This document shows positions 41,901 through 49,997 of a stretch of DNA of 64,000 nucleotides, one piece after another. Location: NCBI GenBank assembly GCA_947313855.1, contig CAMZNS010000004.1, positions 1 to 64,000 of the forward strand. The letters run 5' to 3'. The stretch is from an uncultured Deferribacteraceae bacterium. GTDB lineage: Bacteria; Chrysiogenota; Deferribacteres; CAMZNJ01. Position 1 is the stretch's first letter; the number at the start of each line of letters is the position of its first letter. Position numbers and translations under genes: made by a program. The notes under the pieces were generated by a model. That model did no database searches. It was not told the DNA's origin and saw only the letters and a program-made list of their open reading frames with translations.

Positions 41901-43445
41901 TTATAACCCACATTTAAATAGAGCAACAAAGGAGTCATTGATTAGCTTGTCGATAAAGTCAGCTATATATGTTTTGCTGTAGCAAAACATATTGTCTTCG
42001 TGTTTGTAAAGTCGACCACTAGAACACGAGGATTGGTTATCAATAACTACCTTATAGTTGTTCGGGAGCTGGTAAAAGTTCATTGTTTTATTAAGAATAT
42101 TATTACCAGAGTCGTCGTAAACGTAGACATAAGCCCTTGTTTTTAAAAACAGTATATATATATCTTCGTTGTTTGCCAAGGCATTTTTGCTATACAGTGC
42201 AAAATTGGCTGTTTGTCGTGTTAGTTCGTTGCTCTGGCCGATATTTTGCAACCGTATGGAGAGTTGTCGCAGGTTGCCTTGGTATTCGTCTAGAGTCTTG
42301 CTATCATATAGCACTGTTGTGTTCTGTATGTCAACTGTTTGAAATATTTTGTCGGGATTAAAAAATTTGGAAAGCAACAGACCTTTAACGTAATCGGCGA
42401 TGCTTATTGCATCTGAGTTCAACCATGCGTCAATATTATTCTGAAAAATATCGGTACATTTCTTATCGATGTTGGTTTTGGTAGTGTCAATCTTTAACGA
42501 CGATATGGTATCTAAGGCGTGGGGGAGGAAGTTGGAAAAATCGCTAGGGGAGGGGGAGTGTGCAACAAGTAGGTATGTTCTGGCACCATCTTGCACCATT
42601 GCTTCGAGACCTGAAGGGCTGAAGGATATGCTAATCATGTTGGCACCATCGTATGTTCGCAGAGTATTGTGTGTCCATAAATTACTGGTGTTGCTGGCGT
42701 CCGTATCTATGTCGTAGAGGGACATGTTCAGCGTGGAACCGGTGGTGTTGTCTGTGACGGTCATGAAGTAGTATGAGAGTTTGTCGGAGGTGTAGTTGAT
42801 GTTGTAGTGGAGGCTACTGTTGCGGTCGGGGTAGAGGCTGAAGCGTGTGCCGGGGATATCTATTGGCGAAGGTTGGGGTGTGTTCCATGATGTTGTGTCG
42901 ATGTGTGTTACGGTGTTGCTGTGTTTTTGTGCTTCCGTGGCAAGTTTTTGCAGGTAGCTGTTTGCTTGCTGGAGGAGCCCCTCTTGTAGTGCCTTGCGTT
43001 TTGCGTAGATGAGTCCGAAGTCGGACAACCCTTTGCGGTAGGCAACACTGGCGTTACTTTCGCGGATGATAAACGTGTAGCTGTTGTCGGCGGGGAGTAC
43101 GCTGATTATGGGGGGCGGGATGACCATCACTAGCTCTTTGGGTGACTCAGAATCGGTTTTGTTTTCGATGTAGTGGGTGGTAATCCCCTTGGTGGCGATT
43201 TTGGCGGTAACAAGGTAGGGGGTGATTCGTGAGATGCGGGGGATGTCGAGATACAGATCGACCTGAGTCACGGCAAGGGTGAGCTCAGACTGGTTGTACA
43301 TGTTTTGAATGCCGACGTCGGCGGGTGACATGGACGGGATACTACGAAGACGCTGTTGTAGGGGCAAGGATAGGGCAACCATGAGTGCAAACGCTGAGAT
43401 GAGTAGCACTGGGGAGGATAGTTTTCGTAGGATTAGTTGCGTCAT
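41901..43445 (-). CDS. Membrane-anchored protein, possibly DUF4230-related
   Basis: N-terminal TM; VTAKIATKGI…MVIPPPIISVLPADNSYTFIIRESNA…KRKALQEGLLQQANSYLQKLATEA resembles that family from memory. Confidence 0.45.
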   Translation of the reverse strand: MTQLILRKLSSPVLLISAFALMVALSLPLQQRLRSIPSMSPADVGIQNMYNQSELTLAVTQVDLYLDIPRISRITPYLVTAKIATKGITTHYIENKTDSESPKELVMVIPPPIISVLPADNSYTFIIRESNASVAYRKGLSDFGLIYAKRKALQEGLLQQANSYLQKLATEAQKHSNTVTHIDTTSWNTPQPSPIDIPGTRFSLYPDRNSSLHYNINYTSDKLSYYFMTVTDNTTGSTLNMSLYDIDTDASNTSNLWTHNTLRTYDGANMISISFSPSGLEAMVQDGARTYLLVAHSPSPSDFSNFLPHALDTISSLKIDTTKTNIDKKCTDIFQNNIDAWLNSDAISIADYVKGLLLSKFFNPDKIFQTVDIQNTTVLYDSKTLDEYQGNLRQLSIRLQNIGQSNELTRQTANFALYSKNALANNEDIYILFLKTRAYVYVYDDSGNNILNKTMNFYQLPNNYKVVIDNQSSCSSGRLYKHEDNMFCYSKTYIADFIDKLINDSFVALFKCGL

Positions 43446-43494
43446 AGTGGTTGTCTCCGTGTTGTAAAAGTCGGTTAGTGGTTACGGTTAGTGG

Positions 43495-44898
43495 TTACGG
43501 GTTGAGGTTGATGGTGCTGACATAAAGGTTGTTTCGGGCATACTCAGTGTACAAAAATATCTTTAAAGTATCAACCATGGTACTGTAAATCTGTCCGTCA
43601 GAGAGTAGGCTAATGGCTATCTGTTCGTCTAATCTGTTGACGTCGATTGTTGGGCTTGAGTTGTGCTCGGACGATAGAATCGTATTGATGATGAGGTAGT
43701 TGGTTTCAGGGGTAACGGGGTTAGCAAGCATGGTGTTTTGTTCGGTAGTGTTGTTGTCGGCAACGGTATCTGCAACGGTATTTATATCTGGCATTGGTAT
43801 CGGTGTCGGTGCGAGATAGTGGATAATCTTGGAGTGGTCGCTAATCTGGTAAAACAGGGGCTCGGTGGGTGTGTACACCGCATTATCGATGTTTTCCCCA
43901 AGGGTTGTGAGGTTACTGTTGTTCTGAGTTCCGACTGGCTGTGTGTGTATTTTTTTGGGTTGCAGTCGAAGCCAACCATCGGCTGTGGTAAAGGTTTGCA
44001 TGGGTAGTGCGTTTGCGGCTTTCCCCGTATTGGGTTCGATGTAGCTTTGTGCGAAGCCCACTTTGACAAGGGTTGCGTTGTGGATGGTCACCTTGATGCG
44101 AAATGGGATTAGGTTGAGGTCTGATTTGTGTGATACGACTGAGTTGAGGTAGCTAAACTCGGTTAGGTCGATGGATATGTCGGCATAACCTTGGACATTG
44201 TAGACGGAGCTGTTTGTTGTTGCTGATGCGATATTGTCTTGGGAGAGAACGCCGTTGATGATAAACTTATCGAATTCGATACGTTGTAGCACTGGGTATA
44301 TGGCGTTGCGTGCCTGTTCGTCTGTGGTGTTCGCCGTGGTGTGGATGAGGCTTACTGCTGGGATAGCCTCGTCGTCGTCAAGGAGTATGCCTACGATGGG
44401 CATGGTAATTGCGATTATGGTAAATGTTACGGTGAGTATTGCCATGATAATGCCACGGATACCGGCGTTTTCAGTGATACCACTCATAACCGATGATTTT
44501 ATTTGGTACGAGATTTTTCGTTCGATGTTGAAGGCGTCGTGAATTCGGTTGAGTTCTTGTCCGTGTGCAAAGGTTACGAGGTTTTCGGCGATACTGAGTA
44601 TTTTTTCACGTTGTGGTTCTCCCATTTCGAATGTGAGTTCGAGTAGTTTGGAGAGCAGTTCTTTTTCGGTCATCCCCTGCGATTGGATGTTGTTGACGAG
44701 GTTGATGATGAAGTCGTCTTTGTTGGGTATGGAGTTGTATTTTTTTTTCAGGGCAACGCAGATGTATTCGGATATGTGTCGTTCTTTGCGGTGTGAGCGG
44801 AACACTTTTCGTGCAAGGTAGTAGATAGCGTAGACCATGATGACAAGATTTTGTTCCATACTGCTTTGTTGTTGGTTGCGGTTTGGGTTGTTGTTCAT
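43495..44898 (-). CDS. Membrane protein with helical cytoplasmic N-terminal domain and extracytoplasmic domain, unknown function
   Basis: 467 aa; central TM GIIMAILTVTFTIIAITMPIVGILL. Confidence 0.6.
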   Translation of the reverse strand: MNNNPNRNQQQSSMEQNLVIMVYAIYYLARKVFRSHRKERHISEYICVALKKKYNSIPNKDDFIINLVNNIQSQGMTEKELLSKLLELTFEMGEPQREKILSIAENLVTFAHGQELNRIHDAFNIERKISYQIKSSVMSGITENAGIRGIIMAILTVTFTIIAITMPIVGILLDDDEAIPAVSLIHTTANTTDEQARNAIYPVLQRIEFDKFIINGVLSQDNIASATTNSSVYNVQGYADISIDLTEFSYLNSVVSHKSDLNLIPFRIKVTIHNATLVKVGFAQSYIEPNTGKAANALPMQTFTTADGWLRLQPKKIHTQPVGTQNNSNLTTLGENIDNAVYTPTEPLFYQISDHSKIIHYLAPTPIPMPDINTVADTVADNNTTEQNTMLANPVTPETNYLIINTILSSEHNSSPTIDVNRLDEQIAISLLSDGQIYSTMVDTLKIFLYTEYARNNLYVSTINLNP

Positions 44899-44932
44899 GA
44901 CAGCATGGCTCCTTGTTTGGTCGTTGTTTTGT

Positions 44933-45562
44933 TTAGCTGTTGAGTTTTGTGCGTATTTCGCGAAAAAATCTTCGTATTAGTGTTTGTGATTCGTTCTGCA
45001 TGAGTCCGTATTGGTAGTTGACTTTGTGGTTGAGTGTTGGTATGTCGAACAGGTTTGTTTGGCTGATGATGCCTCCGAATTTGGGTTCGTTGGTGCAGAA
45101 GACAACACGGTTGATTCGTGCGTGTATGATGGCACCACAGCACATTATACACGGTTCGATATTTGTGTACAGTGTAGAGTTGTTGAGTCGCCATGAGCCG
45201 AGTTTTTTGCTAGCGTCTTGTATGGCTAGTATTTCGGCGTGTGCGACAGTATCTTGCCGTGTTTCTTTTCGGTTCTGTCCGACTCCCACTATCTCCCCCT
45301 CCGCGACGACTATGGCACCGATGGGTACTTCCCCATTATCATAGGCATTTTGTGCTAATTTTAGTACATATTCCATGAAATAAATATCTTCGGGTGAGTA
45401 GTTGTCGTTGTTGGGTTTGTGGTTGAGGTTTGTGTTTGTGTTGTTCATGGTTTGTGTTGTTTTTGTATCTCCGTGGGTTTTGCTTATCTTGGTTCTGGTG
45501 TTTGTTATGTTATAGTTGATTGCCGTAAAAATCAACATATCTAACGAGCTTTCGTCGATCAT
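44933..45562 (-). CDS. tadA: tRNA adenosine(34) deaminase TadA
   Basis: GEVPIGAIVV, AHAEILAIQDA, PCIMCCGAIIHARI. Confidence 0.94.
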   Translation of the reverse strand: MIDESSLDMLIFTAINYNITNTRTKISKTHGDTKTTQTMNNTNTNLNHKPNNDNYSPEDIYFMEYVLKLAQNAYDNGEVPIGAIVVAEGEIVGVGQNRKETRQDTVAHAEILAIQDASKKLGSWRLNNSTLYTNIEPCIMCCGAIIHARINRVVFCTNEPKFGGIISQTNLFDIPTLNHKVNYQYGLMQNESQTLIRRFFREIRTKLNS

Positions 45563-45589
45563 AATTTATCGTGCTAGTGAAAATCCCCT

Positions 45590-45618
45590 TTGCTATTGGT
45601 ATTTTTTTCGTGTAAAAT
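45590..45618 (+). promoter_or_regulatory. Promoter TTGCTA-17-TAAAAT directly abutting the next CDS
   Basis: -10 ends 9 nt before ATG at 45628. Confidence 0.45.
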
Positions 45619-45627
45619 GTGCTTTCT

Positions 45628-46650
45628 ATGCAAAAGTTAGCTACGCAAGCCGAGGATACTTCCATCGTGGGTATGAAGAATAGCATTTTGGTTACGGCAA
45701 GGAAGTATCGTGTTCTGATTGTTTCAGTTTCGATACTGGTGATTCTTGTTGCTGGTCTTACGTACGTGTTGGTTCAGCGGTATGCTGCTAGTCATGTCAA
45801 GTTTGTGTCCATTAACGGCAAAATGTACTACACTTCAGATTTCTCCGATTACATGTCCCTTAAAATGGGGGACATCTCCCCCAAGCTATTAAATAGTACT
45901 GAGGTTTTTCAGTTTTATCTCCACGATTTTGTACGCTACAACCTTATCTATCAGGATGCTCGTGGGGGCGGTTCATCTATCCCCCCCGTGGCGGGTAGCG
46001 AAGTGCGATACGCCCTCGAGGGGAATGCCTCCAAGGCGGATACCGTCAGGATACTCAGCAACCCACAAGTATTCAACAGCTTCCTAGGGATAACTTATCA
46101 AGACAGTGTTATTCACGGCTACATGGTCGACAACTTCTACAGGGTGATAACCATCTCGCCTGCTGAGATTAGCCAAGAATACGACAGGGTCAAAAAAGAG
46201 TTCGACAACTACCCCATTCGCCATATTTTAGGGATTGTCACCGACAACAGCTCCCTGCAACAGGAGATACTCGAAGAGCTCAAAGAGTACGATTTCGAAG
46301 AGGTGGCACGCCGTTATGGTGAGAGGTACAGCGACGTTTTCCTTCAGGAGGGGTTTTTGCTGGAAGGGAGTATCCCCCAAGAGATTATCCCTGCAGATGA
46401 AATGTCTCAGGGTGAAGCGCACTTATACGACCAAGGTGGCGTGCATCACATCTATCAAGTACTAGGGGTGTACCGCAATAGCAGAAACTTTATCCCGTTA
46501 GACTTGCTACGCGACAGTATCGGCAAATATCTGTACCACCAAAAGGTAAACTCTTATGTAGACGACTATATTGAAATATTGTACACTACTACCGATATAC
46601 ACTACTACATACCGAACGGAACGGTAATCAACACAATCATGACCCCATAA
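45628..46650 (+). CDS. Membrane-anchored peptidyl-prolyl isomerase-like (SurA/PrsA-like) protein
   Basis: N-terminal TM; IRHILGIVTDNSSLQQEILEELKEYDFEEVARRY parvulin-like segment. Confidence 0.6.
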   Translation: MQKLATQAEDTSIVGMKNSILVTARKYRVLIVSVSILVILVAGLTYVLVQRYAASHVKFVSINGKMYYTSDFSDYMSLKMGDISPKLLNSTEVFQFYLHDFVRYNLIYQDARGGGSSIPPVAGSEVRYALEGNASKADTVRILSNPQVFNSFLGITYQDSVIHGYMVDNFYRVITISPAEISQEYDRVKKEFDNYPIRHILGIVTDNSSLQQEILEELKEYDFEEVARRYGERYSDVFLQEGFLLEGSIPQEIIPADEMSQGEAHLYDQGGVHHIYQVLGVYRNSRNFIPLDLLRDSIGKYLYHQKVNSYVDDYIEILYTTTDIHYYIPNGTVINTIMTP

Positions 46651-46691
46651 CACCACAACATACCCACAACATAATACTTGTTGAGCTGTGA

Positions 46692-47786
46692 ATGTTATGG
46701 GAAACTTCAGACGGAGACGTTATGGCCATATATTTTCAGAGATTGGGGCATGCAAACCCAACAATAACGGACAAAACACTACGAATTATTACGCCACCTG
46801 CAACAGCACCTGCACCTGAAACAGCAACAGCACCTGCAACAGCAACAGCACCTGCAACAGCAACAGCAATACTCCTCAGCCTAGTGGCAACGGCTCTCAT
46901 CCTCACCAGCCTGCCCCGCACAGCGATTGGTGCCGATACCCCCCGCTTTAGTGGCACATCCTTGGCGTTGGTGATTAACCAAAACCCACTAACGTACAAA
47001 GATATTGCCGACATGGGGTTCGATCTTACTTCGCAAAACGGGGGTGCTTTCGGTGCTGAGAGTGGCTTCGTGGACAAGAGTTTGGCGAGTAACGAAACCT
47101 TACGTGAGTCGATTGTCGAAGGGGAGATACTAACCAGAGCACTCAAGCAGGTTCGCTTACCTGAGCCCACCCCTGAGGATCAAAACACCTACATTCAAGC
47201 AATACTCGACGCCCAAGGGGCAACGCGGGAACAACTCCTGCAAGACCTCAAAACCAGCGGTCTGAGCTACGACAGCTACTTGGCACGCATCAACCTTGAG
47301 CTCAAACGACAAAGCATCGCCCAAAACGTTATCGCCCCCACGATTGTTATCACTAGTCGTGACATCCTCGAGTACGGGTTTGGCGAATATAAGGAGGCGA
47401 AGCCGTATGTTATCAACGTTATTTACGATCCCAAATACGACACCCAGATCACAGATCTGTTTCGGGATGGATTGCGGGATCAAGAGTTGGCGGCACTGAG
47501 CCGTGTTGCCCAAGCAGTGGTTATCCCTTACGACAAAATTGGCGATATTCGCGACGACCTGCAACCCATTGTAAAAACCTTGAAAGCAAAAACCATCTCC
47601 CCAGTGCGTGTTGTGGATGGTAGTGCGTACCGATTCTACATTACCTCCAACCCCCGCACGATAGCGTCATTTTACGACCTAAACGGGAGAGTTCTGCAGG
47701 AACTGTACGCCTCCAAGCTACAAACAACTTACGACCAGTGGCTCGAGATGCAGATGAGGTTTTCAGTTGTACAGGTGTTCGAGTAG
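46692..47786 (+). CDS. Exported SurA-like chaperone/PPIase family protein
   Basis: ALVINQNPLTYKDIADM…IVEGEILTRALKQVRLPEPTPEDQNTYIQAI SurA N-domain-like architecture. Confidence 0.6.
   Translation: MLWETSDGDVMAIYFQRLGHANPTITDKTLRIITPPATAPAPETATAPATATAPATATAILLSLVATALILTSLPRTAIGADTPRFSGTSLALVINQNPLTYKDIADMGFDLTSQNGGAFGAESGFVDKSLASNETLRESIVEGEILTRALKQVRLPEPTPEDQNTYIQAILDAQGATREQLLQDLKTSGLSYDSYLARINLELKRQSIAQNVIAPTIVITSRDILEYGFGEYKEAKPYVINVIYDPKYDTQITDLFRDGLRDQELAALSRVAQAVVIPYDKIGDIRDDLQPIVKTLKAKTISPVRVVDGSAYRFYITSNPRTIASFYDLNGRVLQELYASKLQTTYDQWLEMQMRFSVVQVFE
46796..46870 (+). repeat. In-frame repeat (GCAACAGCACCT/GCAACAGCA) encoding ATAPATATAPATATA in the N-region before the signal helix
   Basis: Directly visible reiteration. 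Confidence 0.9.
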
Positions 47787-47806
47787 GTCGACCTTAGGAG
47801 CACTTT

Positions 47807-48070
47807 ATGCGTTTAGATAAATTTTTGAAAGTTACGATGATTGCAAAACGTCGCTCCGTTGCCTCTGAGGCAGCAAAAGAGGGGTTTGTAACCGTAAATG
47901 GTGCCAAAGTCAAGGCATCCTACGTTGTTAAGGTTGGTGATCGCGTGGTCATGGAAACTCCTGCACGACGCATCAGTGTTGACGTTGTACAGGTGCCAAA
48001 CACCAACAGCGTTAACAAAAAATATATTGATGATTACATTACAGTTGTGGAAAATACACCCCTGAATTAA
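47807..48070 (+). CDS. S4-domain RNA-binding protein (RqcP/Hsp15-like)
   Basis: MRLDKFLKVTMIAKRRSVASEAAKEGFVTVNGAKVKASYVVKVGD. Confidence 0.9.
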   Translation: MRLDKFLKVTMIAKRRSVASEAAKEGFVTVNGAKVKASYVVKVGDRVVMETPARRISVDVVQVPNTNSVNKKYIDDYITVVENTPLN

Positions 48071-48121
48071 ACATGGGGCATCATGGCGAAACCCCCGCTT
48101 GGGGGCAGGATGGGAGTGTGT

Positions 48122-49900
48122 ATGCGTATCTTCAATCGTGAGTACCGCATTAGTATTCGTGGTACAAATAAGGTTATTTCGGTGCAGAAAGGGGCAACCC
48201 TCTATCAAGCATTGCGTGATAGAAATATTATGCACACAACCATGTGCAACGGTAAAGGGCGGTGTGGCAAATGTCAGGTGCAGTTCTCCGCGGATGGAGA
48301 ACGCATAAGCAAGGCGGATAGACTGCATGTTGGACAGCTACTACTAAACAACGGTTACCGACTAGCATGCCGATACAGTGTTGGACACGACGTGGAGATA
48401 TCCCTCCCCGACAGCAGCACCAACAACACACAGCAGGAGAACGACGCGCACCACAACGCTGGGGGGCAGTACGTTGATGGCGGTGCTCAGATGTCGCCAA
48501 CGTCTTCCACGTCGCCATCCAGCCAACAGGGGATGTTCGACTACGTTGATGGTGGTGCTCAGATGTCGCCAACGTCGCCAATGTCAACATCGCCATCACT
48601 GCACGCCATCACCTCGCAGGCAGGTGCAACCCACTCATCCTACTACAGAGACGTGCCCCACCTTGCGGAAGCAACCATCGATGACATTACCCATCCTGAG
48701 CCCCTTGCTGCCGGTCTGACTGATGGCATAGTTGTGTACGATAACGGCGATACCATTCGCATTTTGCAGTACAGTGCCCCCTTGGACAGAATAATTAACG
48801 ATACAACAATACCGGTGTCCAGCTTAGTTGGGTATATTGTTCCTGTTCAGGAGTCTGTTCAGGAGTCTGTTCAGGAGTCTGCTCAGGGTTCCGAGGTCAT
48901 CACAGCGTCCCAGTTTTTGCATCGGGTGATTAGTGAGGGTTTGTTGCCCCAAGTAATCAATCGCATGCTTAATATTCAGCATTCTGAGCGTGTTATCTGC
49001 ATTATTCGTGAGTATGCTGAGATGGCTACTGTTGATGTTAGGAAGAACCTGTTCGGTCTTGCTTTTTACGCTTCTGAGAGTGTTGATGGCGTCCGCATCG
49101 AGTATTTACAGCCCCTTGCCACGGACACTACCCCTGCGAATTTGGATCATTTTTTGCTTCTTTCGAATTTGCATAGCAGTGGAACCTTGGTTTTGAGTAC
49201 TCAGCATACAGATAGGGTTTATTACTATGCTAAGTCGGGGTATTACGAGTTTTCCACGTCACCGTTGTCTTTGCCACCATCTTTGGAGTTACCTGAGTTT
49301 TCGGCAACGAACCCTATAATTAGCATGCATAAGGGTATTGGTGATGTTGGCATTTTGGATCCTGATCTGCCGCCTAATGGGATAACTTTTGTGGCGATGT
49401 TGCATTGTATCCATATTCTTTTGGGTCGCGGTTTTTTGGATGAGACTTATCAGTTTTATCCCCGTACGGAGCTTTCTGAGCGTCTTCCTTTGGAGTTGGC
49501 ACTTAAGGTTGCGGCGAAATCTAAGGGTAATTTTTTCAATATATACCGTGATCGTCATTCCGTTGTGTCTGTTGATGGTGAGTATATTCGTGGCGTGGAC
49601 AAATACGGCAAGGCTGTCCGTGCACTGCTTCCCCTTGTTGCGTCGGAGATAGTTCCCCTTGTTGGTATTCGCATCTACACAGGAGCGTCCGTTGGTGATA
49701 TTTCGTCGTTTGCCCAATACCTAGGGATAATCGACAAAACATACCACGGTAAGCTGGAGAATGTTACTTACGACGGTGCCTTAATCGGCATAAACTACTT
49801 CAGTGCCCCTAGTATTGATGATTTTGCCACACGCTACATAAAAGGTATTAGCTGTGTGTCCATCTCCGATGTTCCGGGGTTGGCTGGCTTGATATCGTAG
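48122..49900 (+). CDS. 2Fe-2S ferredoxin-domain protein with large C-terminal domain (possibly divergent RACo/ASKHA-like)
   Basis: CNGKGRCGKCQVQF…LACRY cluster motif; repeat-rich linker; start at 48122 after GGGAG SD. Confidence 0.7.
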   Translation: MRIFNREYRISIRGTNKVISVQKGATLYQALRDRNIMHTTMCNGKGRCGKCQVQFSADGERISKADRLHVGQLLLNNGYRLACRYSVGHDVEISLPDSSTNNTQQENDAHHNAGGQYVDGGAQMSPTSSTSPSSQQGMFDYVDGGAQMSPTSPMSTSPSLHAITSQAGATHSSYYRDVPHLAEATIDDITHPEPLAAGLTDGIVVYDNGDTIRILQYSAPLDRIINDTTIPVSSLVGYIVPVQESVQESVQESAQGSEVITASQFLHRVISEGLLPQVINRMLNIQHSERVICIIREYAEMATVDVRKNLFGLAFYASESVDGVRIEYLQPLATDTTPANLDHFLLLSNLHSSGTLVLSTQHTDRVYYYAKSGYYEFSTSPLSLPPSLELPEFSATNPIISMHKGIGDVGILDPDLPPNGITFVAMLHCIHILLGRGFLDETYQFYPRTELSERLPLELALKVAAKSKGNFFNIYRDRHSVVSVDGEYIRGVDKYGKAVRALLPLVASEIVPLVGIRIYTGASVGDISSFAQYLGIIDKTYHGKLENVTYDGALIGINYFSAPSIDDFATRYIKGISCVSISDVPGLAGLIS

Positions 49901-49997
49901 AGGTTTCGGTAAGTATTTACTGTTTCTGTTTTGTTTTTGGTTGTAGTTTGTTATAATTTATTGTTAAGCTGTTAAGCTGTTAAGCTGTTGCGATTCC

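Noticed and set aside
44895-45194. 99-aa minus-strand ORF overlapping tadA
   Set aside because: Out of frame with clear TadA motifs; composition is not protein-like.
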